This document shows positions 1 to 55,576 of a DNA stretch of 64,000 nucleotides, in pieces. The notes beneath the pieces were generated by a model. That model searched no databases, was not told the origin of the DNA, and saw only the letters and a program-made list of their open reading frames with translations. The translations under genes were made by a program, and so were the position numbers. How positions within the stretch are numbered: the stretch's first letter is position 1; the number at the start of each line of letters is the position of its first letter. The DNA is from Marthasterias glacialis (taxonomy: Eukaryota > Echinodermata > Asteroidea > Forcipulatida > Asteriidae), in contig OU452225.1 in the NCBI GenBank assembly GCA_911728455.2, forward strand, positions 2,095,501-2,159,500, read 5' to 3'.

Positions 1-1832
1 AACTAAACAACGCCAACCACAATTCAATCGATGCATATTTGTTTGTTTCACGGGGCCGGCTGTGAGATTTCAAAATATGTTTTTGAATATTTAATTTTTT
101 TTTTAGCTTGGGTCACTACACTGTAAAAAAACACTCCGGTATTGAATGAAATTTTTCGGTATCTTTATTTGACAACCGAACTTTGATTTTATTCATTTCA
201 ACATCAAACCTGGATGAACACTGATGGACCCTTGCAGTAGAAACGTGAAAAGTGATTATCGAATCAAATCAAGTCAAAGCTTTACTAGTAAAATAAATCA
301 AACGCAACAGTTTGTTATTTGGCCAATAGTTCTATTAAATTAATAACCACATCAATGATAAGTAAACATTTACAATCAAAAGCAAAAGTAATTTTCACTG
401 AAAAACAAAATTATTTGACTAAAAAGGACACAATATGCCAAGCCCGATTTATACATTTTGTGGTACTCAAGGCCTCCCATTCAAAATGGTGGACAATGTT
501 TGGAAACAAAAGAAACTGTAGTCAACTATCTTTCTCATGACATACTGACTGTGTGCCAAAATCCAGGTATCTTCAAAGTCACAATCTCATCACCTACCTG
601 CCGAACTGTAATTCTTGGACACGGCCTTAACCTTCCGGTGACATTACGATTGTGAGAATCTGATGATGAATACCGCCCTCCTCCGATTGAACCTTGATGT
701 GGGGAGCTTCAAAACGTAACACTTGCAGGCAGAAATTTCAAGGACAGTTTTCTACCGTCATTATCTGTATACCAATGTAAGGTAGGCCTATTATGTAAAG
801 GTAGGCCTATATGTAGATCTGTGAACAGTTATGTTTTTCTTACCGATGTTGAGCTTGGGCTTTGTAGAGGTCATATCATGTGCCAAGGTGGGTAGATCGT
901 GTCTACCTCTTTAATAATAAATGAAATAAGATCCAGAATTAGTTTTCGTATCAGTGAGACAAAATTCTGCCTATAGGAATGCATACAAAAATGCTGAATG
1001 CATTAGTTTTCTTGCAACTGAAACAAAAAAATGAGCTGACATTTTCACAGGTTGGTTTTATTACAAATATCTTGATTTGTTCAAAGAATGGAAGCATTTA
1101 AAGTCAGTTTATCAAGGTGGAGCTGGGCCTGTAAAAGGACACTGAATTAACATGCATTATACTATAATTAGTGATTCGCTGATATACAGTAAGATGGGTG
1201 TACACGTAAAGAAAAGAAAAACCAGACACGATATCTGCACTCTACACCTTTAAAGTAAGCTCGGTATTTTAAGATCGTTTCCCCTTGTGTTGGTCAGAGT
1301 GTCAGAGCCATGGGGAGTCAGGTCCCCTTACACGAGGAACGCGATGAGCATCACGGTGCAAATGAGAACCCATACTAACCGTTGCGCATGCATGTCTCAA
1401 TGTTGCACATTTCCCAGTCTCCGTTCCCTCTCTCTCTCTCACACCTCCCCAAGTCTATAACTTCTGTTTCAAAATGACACAAAAATTGGGGCAGATAGGA
1501 GCAATATTTGGAGGGAAATTGTGCCTTTGATGATACAAGCATGGACTTTGGCACACAGTCAGAGTATGCCATGAGCAAGATATTTGGCTATAGAGCCATC
1601 GCAGATTTGTCTTTTGAAAAAAATGTAGGTAGAATAACAAGCAATAATGGCAGCCATTTTGAAAAATTTGAAAATTGCTTGCTAATCTACCTATATATTT
1701 AGCAAAAGGACAAATCTGCCTTAGCCCTATATACATGCCGTACTACAGGCTGGAGATGAGGTCTAATCTGGGATAAGGAGTTGGGTGAAACACTGAATAT
1801 GTTTTTCCCCCTTGTTTTTTTTCTTCTTCTAG

Positions 1833-1872
1833 ACGAGACCACGGATGACGGATTGATTCACCCGCACTGACT
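1833..1872 (+). CDS. Possible terminal exon of an upstream gene (weak)
   Basis: A long pyrimidine tract ending in CTAG (about 1808-1832) looks like a splice acceptor. In one frame the following sequence reads ETTDDGLIHPH and then TGA at 1870-1872. This could be the last coding exon of a gene lying left of the window, or chance. No family is recognised and no clear polyadenylation signal follows closely. Confidence 0.2.
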
Positions 1873-2050
1873 GAGGAGTGGATAATCGACGGATTTACCG
1901 TATCTTGAAACAAGATTTGTCTTGTCTTTGCTCCAATGCTCAGATAGTCAAGGGCTAAAACGATCAGGTCAAAGTGGGAACACTATCTGTAACTTTTGTT
2001 GTATCTTAAAGGAGGCTTACATATTGTACTTTTTACCAATATTTATTCGT

Positions 2051-2415
2051 GGAGTGTCGTGGCCGAGCCGTCTAGATGATCACCGGACTCAAGTTCTGGT
2101 GTTGTCGGCAGCAGAGTGTGGGTTTGAATCCCGGTCGAGGCACTTGTGCTCTTGGGCAAGATATTTTACCACTTGTCCTTCGGATGGAACCTTAAGCTGT
2201 AGGTCCCGTGTACTAGGATTGGTAGTGCACGTAAAAGAACCCAGAACACGTATCGTGGAAGAGTAGGGGTTTACACCGGTGTTTCTGGTTCAGACAGCAA
2301 GCATCTTTATCTACAGGTTTCCTCAGGCTTCCGAGCTACAGTGATTAAGTTCACTTATGAGGCATCCTTGGTTTCATTACCAGAAACACATAAAAATAAT
2401 AATAGTAATAATAAA
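2051..2415 (+). repeat. tRNA-derived SINE, family A
   Basis: The head GGAGTGTCGTGGCCGAGC resembles a tRNA A box. A B box (GGGTTTGAATCCC) follows at about 2129. The body holds the 'cttgggcaagatattttacc' segment and the element ends in an AAT-rich tail. Other copies or relatives lie at 31257-31614 (minus), 33560-33883 (minus), 43448-43714 (plus), 46548-46625 (minus, partial) and 58044-58393 (minus). Confidence 0.7.
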
Positions 2416-3132
2416 CAATCGAGTGTTATAGCTTGTGCCTAACTCAAAAAAATATATTTACTTCACTACCCTTTTGGCATGCGGACATTATAGTAACTAG
2501 TGACTCCTGGTTTTAGAGGTTAGAGGGCAGCTGTGATTCATTAAGGTAGTTTTCAGTTGAACAACAATTTACTGCAGATCATCAAAGAATCTCCAGGAAA
2601 CTGTATAGGTCTATCCGTATACAAAATTGCAGTGAACTGTAGATCTGTAACGAATCTACAATTACATGTAGATTCGTAAAAATGTTGGTGTGACGTCATA
2701 TAAACAGTTAAAAGATAATTCACCACTTGCCAAGTTACCCACTTGTACACCGAGGTGAAGGGAAGCAAATTATGGTGTCTTGAACGTCTCTTGGACTGAA
2801 CAGGAATGTTACAACCCAAACGTTTTGAGGTTTATGGCCCATTTAATTGGAAGACTGCGAAACTAAGACCTGACATTGTTAGGTTCTAACGCACAGAAGA
2901 ACTTATCCTTCGTGGAGGAAAGCTTCCATGGGTCAGTTGCCATCAACAGGTTAGCAAAACTCACTGTTGCTAAACTTGTAATCTCTTGGACCATACTGCT
3001 GATGGGGCGGGAATAAACACTACCGTATTATGCAAAAAAACCTCTGAATGCTCTGTAGGTATAAGTTACGCTAGTCTGTGGTGCATAATTGTGAATGCTG
3101 GATCTACACTAAGTTCTGCATAGATACCGCGG

Positions 3133-3139
3133 TATATAA
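3133..3139 (+). promoter_or_regulatory. Candidate TATA box of the Tie gene
   Basis: TATATAA lies about 470 bp before the Tie start codon, directly after a CCGCGG word. A start site about 30 bp downstream would give a 5' UTR of about 440 nt if that region is unspliced. This is inferred from position and sequence only. Confidence 0.35.
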
Positions 3140-3162
3140 CAAGAGGGTTTTTTCTTCTCTTT

Positions 3163-3607
3163 GTATGCTATTCAGCAAGTTTTTTCCTGTCGTCGGCGGT
3201 TCTGTTCTTATCATTCGAGGGACTTGATTATTGAAGAGAAGTTGCACGTGCGTGTCGTTCTTCCTCTACACGCACTGTGTGTGTGGGGGTGACTGTGCAC
3301 AGCCATGTCACGCACTGTGTGTGGAAGTGATGACTGTGCATGCACGGCACTTCCCATGCGAAGTGTTTTTATCTGTTTGGAGTTTCTTCAACGTTCTTCC
3401 GGTTCAGTCATTCAGTGCATGCCATAAACCATTGCCACTACCCGACCTCGAGCACACAAACCAAAGTTGGAGCTTGCTGCAAGCAGGTCCACCGTCCTAC
3501 TAACAAACATTGAAGAGCTTGCATTCACAGGACATCTTTTTTCCGTGTGTGAAATTTTGGATCTATGCCATTGTTCGCCTTGATAAACCCGGAGAGTATA
3601 CTACATC
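3163..3607 (+). promoter_or_regulatory. Putative Tie 5' UTR with upstream ORFs
   Basis: This segment holds an imperfect direct repeat (about 3267-3300 and 3309-3345, sharing CACGCACTGTGTGTG and GTGACTGTGCA). It has an upstream ATG at 3305 opening a 40-codon frame that closes at 3427. A second upstream ATG at 3565, in a weak context (T at -3), overlaps the main start in another frame. The 5' end is not known. Confidence 0.4.
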
Positions 3608-48021
<44,414 letters not shown>

Positions 48022-48653
48022 TATGACCAGTTGAGATTCCTTATCGGTCCATCAACTCAAGTGAAACGTAACTCCGTGGCCCTTGATTGGTGCATCACTT
48101 AACATGTGACATAAGAAGAAGATCCCTGATTGGTTAATCAAGCGAGATAAAGCCAATCTGCCTGCAACTCGTAGAAGCAGCATTTCTATGGGGTAGGCCT
48201 GGTTTTTGATTTTTCTAACAGTGTCATAAAGCTGGGCAGGCTGAAAACGCTGCTTCCAATTTGTATTTGCTAGCAAGGAAAATCTACTAAGTAAATACAA
48301 ATCATGCTTAGCAAAAAAAAAAGACCACCAGCCACAATGTCATGTGAAGAATATTGCTGTTGGCCGGTCCGGTACTAAGTTCTGGTAGCATTTAAATTTG
48401 TGAAGCAGTATTCTCATTCAGCCAGCTTTGTGAACTTGGGCCCCAGACTTGTTATTTCCATATCTAAAAACACTTGACAATTTAACAAAGTATGTTGAAA
48501 GAGATTTCCAATGAGTTGTTTGGTTCAGTAGGAAATTGTTGAAGTTTGATGTTACACCCATTCCACTTGAAATCATACGTGACACCCCACGTCAAAATCA
48601 GTTCTCAGATATGGTGAAATGGCATTAAAGGTGAAGACAGTCTAAGGGTTATT

Positions 48654-49052
48654 AAAGGGGCACGTTGCCTTCAAAACTCTTAAAATGTAGCTGTTAAAAA
48701 TCGTTCCTTATCTTTTTTAAGAGTTGTTCATGCAATAAAACACCTTCATTGTGTTGTGTAGTGAGTAGTGATTATAAAAACATAGATTTTGCCCCTGGAA
48801 ATACATCCAGCGGATCCACCCTCTACATAGAAACATACAGTCTGCCATTTTGTGGAGTCAAAAACTTGGTTCTACAAAATGGCGGACCGTATCGTCACGA
48901 AATTAAACAAAAAACACACAATTTCAAGGGATATTTATGCGAAGCGCATGTATATTCTACTATTAAAATATCTTTCTAAACCATATTCATTTCATAACGA
49001 ATATTTTTTATAGGCTTGAAAGCGCTCAATCTGAAGGCAACATACCCCCTTT
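48654..49052. repeat. MITE-like element with terminal inverted repeats
   Basis: The left end AAAGGGGCACGTTGCCTTCA and right end TGAAGGCAACATACCCCCTT are inverted copies with a few changes. The interior includes AATAAA at 48734 and 'ccattttgtggagtcaaaaa'. A relative is at 42490-42838. Confidence 0.85.
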
Positions 49053-49165
49053 GTATTAATTTCATCAACTGGAAATTTAAATACAGACAGTAATACTGGA
49101 TGATGGTCTCTTATACAAAGCATTGCTGGTCAGCGATAATTTGATTGTTATGTAATGTCTTAACA

Positions 49166-49527
49166 AAGCCCCAGCTCAACATTGGTAAGAAAAAAAAACA
49201 CATAAATGTTCACAGATTTACTTAAACCTTACACGGTGTAAGGATAATGATGGTAGAAAACATTTCTTGAAATATTTCTGCCTGAAATGTTACCGTTTTT
49301 AAATAACAAATGAAATAAGATCCAAAGTTAGTTTTCGTCTCAGTGAGACGAAAACTCTGCCTGTAGGAATGCATACAAAAATGCTGAATGCATTTTTACT
49401 GTTTTCTCCGAATGAAAGAACGAAATGAGCTGACATTTTCACAGGTTGGTTTTATTACAAATATCTTGGTTTGTGCAAAGAATTGAAGCATTTACAGTCA
49501 GTTTTTATGAATGTTGAGCTGGGGCTT
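49166..49527. repeat. MITE-like element with perfect 18-bp inverted ends
   Basis: AAGCCCCAGCTCAACATT at 49166-49183 is exactly complementary to AATGTTGAGCTGGGGCTT at 49510-49527. The length is 362 bp with no coding capacity. Relatives are at about 715-1140 (rearranged), 19974-20329 and 26640-26985. Confidence 0.9.
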
Positions 49528-50088
49528 AAAACATTCTACATGTTATGAAGTACTTACCTTATAGTCTTTAATAAGGTGTTATTTGAAAGCTCATCTCATC
49601 TGTTTGATGAGCAGATAAACCCAGTTTTGACTTTCGGAAGGAAGTGTCTGGTTTTTGCATGGGGCGTCACATGCCAAATTTGCGACAGTAAATGTGTTAC
49701 ATCAAACAAGATGAAAAAACACGACCTACTTAAATATTAAGTTCAACCAAATTTTGTCAAAACCTTAATATGGTTTTAACGATTTGAGTTTATGAAATAT
49801 TTCTCAACACATTCTTAGCCTTAAAATCAGCTCATATTGATGCAATAAATGATGCAATATTTGTTTTTTTCCCCCCCGTTGTTCATGCGAAAAATTTACA
49901 AAACCGCAGGATAATGTCTTGTTGTAACTTGTTGATAGCTAAATTACTAGACTGATTGGTGGGTAAGGACTTTACTGTGGGGCAAGCTAAAGTGTCATCA
50001 AAATAGTAGGGTGTTTACCAAAATGTATGTAATATAGTGTATTTTTACTAGAAGGAATGTTACTAACTAAGGAATACTTAGGAATGGT

Positions 50089-50335
50089 AAAGTACTACTG
50101 CAGAAGTTAAAGTCCTAAATTAGGAGTGATACTACCAGAGTGTTTAAAAACTAAGTAAAGTACTACTGCAAAAGTTAAAGTCCTAAATTAGTAGTGATAG
50201 TACCAGAGTGGTTAAACACTAGGTAAAGTACTACTGTAGTAGTACAACTACTAAATCAGAAGGAAGGGTACTACCAGATTGTTAAAAACTAGGTTAAATA
50301 CTACTGCAGTAGTTTAAGTACTAAATTTTGACTGT
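50089..50335. repeat. Minisatellite, about 68-bp unit, four copies
   Basis: 'aaagtactactgca'-type starts occur at about 50089, 50157, 50225 and 50296, each followed by 'gttaaagtcctaaatta' and 'taccagagtg' variants. The later units are more diverged. Confidence 0.85.
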
Positions 50336-51745
50336 ATGTACAAAAAATATATTGTGGCAGTTGACAGGGTAAAGTTTTATTACTAGCGGTAAAGTCCTGA
50401 TAAAATCTGGATTTTCTACTTAAATTTGTGTATGTGAAAAAAGTAGCAAGTGCTGGTTTCAGACATGCAACTTTTCAGCTGACCGGCTGATTTCCTATTT
50501 TCAAGTGCCATAGATAGCTGAAAAACACTGTACAAAGTTAGGCAGTTTTCTTGTCTTTCTTTTTTGCAAAGAAAAAGTTGCATTTCCTGGGTTTGCTCTC
50601 AATATGAATGCCACTGCCTTATGTACAGGCATGCAATATTTTAGCTGATTTCCCCTTTTTTTAAATAATCAAAAAGAAGCAGCTTCCCATTGTTGTTTTA
50701 CATTTACACAGTTAAATGTCTGCATGTATTATACTTTCTTTTTGGGGAGACGTTTTTGGTTTAATCTCCATGTTTTAACCCAGTGTATTATAGACTTTGA
50801 CCATGTTGCAGCCATCTTAATTTTTCTCCCGCAAGCAAATGTCACCAATCGAAGCTGGAAGGAAAATAGTCAGGTCCCTTTTGGCAAATCGGTAGTCATG
50901 ATTGAGATGGTTGACGGCGGACAAGACAAAGGTGGTGGCGCGTGGCTTTAAGTTTAAAGCTACAGAATCAGTAGTGATGAGCAAGCTGTAAAGCGGTATG
51001 TACAGAAGATTAGCAGCTGAACTGTAGACCCCCTCTTGCGCTGACGTCACACGCGGCAACTCACTGCCCGTGGTCAGCCATTTTTGTAGTCAGTTTCTCT
51101 TGTGCGGTGCACATCTTAGGCGACACGCATACTGTGTCCGAAGTGGCGGCTATGGCTGGGTCGGTGCTAAGGTTTTACTGTGGACGTCCTATGCTTCAAA
51201 GCTGGTTCATGTGAAAATCAAGCCGCAGCCGCAAATTCGGACCTGGCCTAATAGTATCGCCTAAAATGTGCACCACACATGGGGAACCGATTCCCACAAT
51301 GGCGAAACCAAGATTGATTGTAGAGTGGTGACATCAGTCGTGAGTTTGGTAGATGGGGTAAAAATTCAATATAGGTTTAGAGGCAATGTATGGTGAGGTA
51401 TTAACATGATTATATCTACTTTGCTATCTACAGTAGATTGTTCTTGTGAGAACTTGTCCTGTTATTATTCTACTAGTGTTACCGCACACAAAATATACAC
51501 ATTTAATATTAAAATCAAAATAATGTTCGTTTTAAGAGAAGAGAACTTAATTGTGGAAAAAGGGCCTGCGTTGCAATAGGGATACATTTTAGTTGATTGT
51601 TGGGTAATTCTCAATGTCAAATCATACACAAGTTTTAATACTTCTGTGGGAGTTAGGGCAGTTTCGCATTAGAAAAATCTGGGATTTTTTTTTTTACATG
51701 TCACAGATGGTATACATGACTTGGTATTTTTAGCTGGCAACCTTA

Positions 51746-52130
51746 TTTAGGGCCCAATTTCACAGGGCTGCGTAAGCACAAAAAGTGACTAAGCACAAAC
51801 CACTCATGTTTACCAGAATAATGTTACCAGCCAAACTAACGATGCCACGTGTACTATCTGTGACTGGTATCCTGCTCAGTTTTGCTAAGCAGAAAATTGT
51901 TAAGTATTTTTTTTTCTGCTTTAAATTGGGCTCAGGGCCTAGTTCCATAAGGCTGTTAAGCACAACAAACTGCTTAGCAAAGAAAAATCTTGCAAAGCAA
52001 AAACAGCCCAAATACCATGTAATGTTTATTGTTTGTGAGTGGTTCCCTGCTATTTTTTTGCTTAGGAGAAAAAAATGCTAAGCACCATGTTGTGCTTAAC
52101 AACTTTATAAAAATGGATCCAGGTACTTAA
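51746..52130. repeat. Two adjacent palindromic elements related to 18578-18765
   Basis: The first (51746-51940) runs from GGGCCCAATTTCACAGGGCT to 'tttaaattgggctcagg'. The second (51943-52130) runs from 'agttccataaggctgttaag' to 'cttaacaactttataaaaat'. Both are rich in 'gcttagcacaa' words in both orientations. Confidence 0.65.
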
Positions 52131-53054
52131 GTACTTTTTGTGCTTAAAGGTATATGGGTTGGGTTTCTTTAATTTAAATATAATGTAAATATTAAGACCT
52201 TTCGACAGGGAGAAATGTAAATGGCTTTTATTATCACCAAGGAGAAAGAATCAAGATTTGATTTCACAAAATTATGTTTTTGAAAATTGGGTTCAGAAAT
52301 AAGCGAATGGGAGGTTTTTGAACGCTAGGTGGCAGCAGACTTGCCAGGTAAATTTCCATGTTTGCGTAGTTCTGATCATCTGCAGGTTTCCGAGAACAAT
52401 GGATTTACCTGGTAAGTCTGCTGCCACCTAGTGTCCTCAAAAGTCCCCCATTAATTCTTCAAAAGTTAATGATCTACAATCATTTGATAATGAGGGTTTT
52501 ATGATTGTGGTGAACATACTCTTCCAAATTATGTACATCTCTATGAGGTGAACGTAGTGTTGTTGTGAAATGAAATCTTGGGCTATCTGCTCGGTCACGT
52601 GTATAATTCTAAAGATTCATTATAACTAATCCCTTTTAATCCCCAGCCATAGAAACGAATAAGTCCCTTTCCATTGTGAAAATTTAGAGGAAAAATTGTG
52701 TGTGATAGCAAATTTATAAACATATAATTCACATTACCCCTAATTTAGGATTATAAGATGAAATCTTGCCATAAACACCTGCAGGGACAATAATTATCTT
52801 TAAGAAATATTTATTTATTGTTTCATCCAACCCGACATTTTCTCCAGGTTTTGTCAAACCGCACGAGAAGTTTAATATAGCATAGCAGTAAACAAGACAA
52901 TTGAATATAAGTTCATCATAATCTAAGTGTGTGATATAGTTACAGTACTTAATTATTTCATTTGGTTTACTTGAATTGATCGTCCTGCATCTTTATACAA
53001 TATTAATGTTAAATCGGTCCCTGATTATAACTGCTATCGAGTGCATACTTATCA

Positions 53055-53410
53055 CTTCTGGTTATTGGCTTCAGCTACAACTCTGGTCATTGACTTTAAC
53101 TATAACTCTGGTTTTTTGAGATCACTATAACTCTGGTTGTTGGTTTCAGCTATAGCGCTGGTTATGGGGGTTTAACTATAACTCTGGTTGTTAGCTTCAG
53201 CTTTAACTCTGGTCATTGACTTTAACTATAACTCTGGTTATTTGAGATAACTATAACTCTGGTTGTTGGTTTAAGCTATAGCGCTGGTTATGGGGGTTTA
53301 ACTATAACTCTGGTTGTTAGCTTCAGCTTTAACACTGGTCATTGACTTTAACTGTAACTCTAGTTTTTGGATTTAACTATAACTCTGGTCATTGACTTTA
53401 ACTGTAACAT
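53055..53410. repeat. Higher-order minisatellite
   Basis: Short units around 'actataactctggttgttgg' are arranged in a larger period of about 126 bp. The marker TATAGCGCTGGTTATGGGGG occurs at 53151 and 53277. Confidence 0.88.
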
Positions 53411-53950
53411 TCGACTGTGGCTTCCTCGTTTATCTTTTCGTCAAGGCGTTTGATGTCACTTAGCGGTGGTATTTTTAGTGTTTGATGTAGTGTCATGTGT
53501 GTGCTATGCCTTAACCGAGTGGTGTTACCAAGGTAGTCAACGCGTTCAAGAAAACCCCAGTTTCCCTGAAAGTAACATCTCTTTGAAATGAATCAAGAAT
53601 ATACTACTTGCAAGCTTCATTTAAATTGTTATTAGTACTATTTTAAATAATATTATATTTTAAATAACGAACACACATTCTGTATACACAGGTGATTAAT
53701 GAAGTTATGTCTTTACTTTTTTTTTAAAAATATTTTTCTTAATGGTGCTGAACTTGGTATAGAAAACCCTTATTGTAAAATAAAATACTTGTCTTGCCGA
53801 TGATAATTAGCTTTGTTAAACTATAAAAAAGCCACTTTTGTAATTATTAACTACTAATTTGCTGAGCATGAATACAAAAGTCATGTGATACCTTTAAATC
53901 ATCCGCTGCACAAAACAATCACAAAGTTTGATCACTTCCATTTTGTGTAT

Positions 53951-53993
53951 TTTTGTTTGTTTGTTTGTTTGTTTGTTTGTTTGTTTGTTTGTT
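53951..53993. repeat. (GTTT)n microsatellite
   Basis: About ten uninterrupted GTTT units. Confidence 0.95.
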
Positions 53994-55576
53994 TTAATAG
54001 TACTAGGGTAGGGCTTCTATTTAAAATGGTTTCTTGAAGTGATACTTCTATATAGTGGGGAAAAAGTCACCAGTTTAAGTTATTGTAATAAATTTAGAGG
54101 CAACCACACTGGACAAAAGGATAACCGAGTTTTTTTCCAAGAAGTTACTAACAATTTTATACAGTTTAGAACAGAAAAAAAAGTTTTTCTGTTTTTCATT
54201 CTTCGTGGTTGGGTGGGCGGGCACTTTTATGCGAATCAGGGAACTATCTCACAATATAGATCCAATAATGTAATATTATAGGTATGTGACATTACTGCTC
54301 TTATCGAGGTTTCAATTACTTCATTAAAATACTTATGTAAAGGACACTTGCTTAATTTTATTAATAAACGAGAAATTATGTGCTATGAACTAATGTATAG
54401 TCTTTCAACCAACATTTAGTGAAACAAAAAGTGTATGATTTTAATAAACATATGCAGCGGGCCATGTGAATGACGTCTATATGAAAATATGTTTATCCAC
54501 GTGTTTACCCTCCGTCAAAATTAATTTGTATAAATTGAAATATTTGCCATCTTTTTGCTGTTGATAATCGTGTAGCAGGACAAACCACCAACGCGCCATT
54601 TTTTCACTGTTAGGCCTACCCCCAAATCCGACACCCGCCCCGTTTTTATCCCCAAATCTGTGTGGTACTTTCCCCCGAGTTGTGACTTAAAATCTGACGT
54701 TTTTAAATTAGAAAAACTTCGTTGTCTAAAAATAATAATAATCTCTCCTTTTTCGTGAGCGAAGTCGTTAATGCGCACTTTCCCTGGTAACAGCTCTGTA
54801 CAGCTGGGCCTATTACCATTATTTACGGCTGGAGATAAGTTTAAGCATTGACCTATGACCTTCGATAAACTTCAAAAGGCTGGGTGACCCGACTATCCGA
54901 CGCACGTGGAGAACGAATTGTATCCTGTCGACATTTTTGTGTGTACTGTTAAGTCTCTGATTTTGGGGTTTTTCCGAATTACAACGGTTTGTAAATCGTC
55001 AAGATAATCTTGAAAACATTGGCAAGGATGTGCAGGACAAGTTTCAGCGGCGATGGTCGGAACAAGAACATGGCAAGGTGAGTGTTTTCCCCACCCATAT
55101 AACGAAGCATTTTTGAACAGGTTAAGAAAGGACTTAGGCTGTACAAAATTATCTTCCGGTTTAAAAACTGGGGGATTGTTTTACCGTAAGAGGCGCGGAT
55201 CACGACTTTGGAAGGATAGTTAACAGTCCAATTTCAGTTATTTTGAGCCTATTTATTATATGTAAAGATACGTCTATAGCCATGTTATTTTATAAATCAC
55301 TTCAGAGCAAAATACTCTGCGTTGCCTCTGCGTTGCCTCTGCGTCTGGGCCCCTACCCCCGCTAGCTTGGCGGGGTTGCAGGCTCTGGGCGCGATGGCGG
55401 CTCCAGTCGTACGGTATGTAGGCTATGTATAAACGCTGCGTCTCCTAAGATGCGCACTATATAATAACACACAGTGACATAGACTACCAACATGGGGCAA
55501 CCAAGAATATTGTGATGATGACGTCAGGAAAAATTGGGTCAATGCTGTTGGCAAGTGATGACGTTTTGTAGCCGTT

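Larger units (their letters stand above)
1..3100. other. Upstream intergenic region, mostly repeats
   Basis: I see no convincing long coding sequence here. Pieces at about 715-860 and 895-1140 belong to the dispersed inverted-repeat family also found at 19974-20329, 26640-26985 and 49166-49527. A tRNA-derived SINE lies at 2051-2415. A possible short terminal exon at 1833-1872 is listed separately. The short open frames have no family resemblance that I recognise. Confidence 0.6.
48022..54500 (+). other. Tie 3' UTR and downstream non-coding region
   Basis: AT-rich and without recognisable exons. Candidate poly(A) signals for Tie (AATAAA) are at 48734-48739 (inside a MITE-like repeat), 49844-49849 and, far away, 54363-54368; I cannot say which is used. 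It also contains MITEs (48654-49052, 49166-49527, 51746-52130), two minisatellites (50089-50335, 53055-53410) and a GTTT run. Confidence 0.6.

Noticed and set aside
55065..55085. ATGGCAAG|GTGAGT as a possible first exon
   Set aside because: Only two codons before the donor-like site, and no partner exon is recognised downstream.
55392..55420. ATGGCGGCTCCAGTCGTACG followed by GTATGT, like a first coding exon
   Set aside because: The surroundings resemble a dispersed repeat (compare 51120-51300, with 'ggcggctatggctg' and 'atggggcaaccaag'-like words), and no downstream plus-strand coding exons follow.
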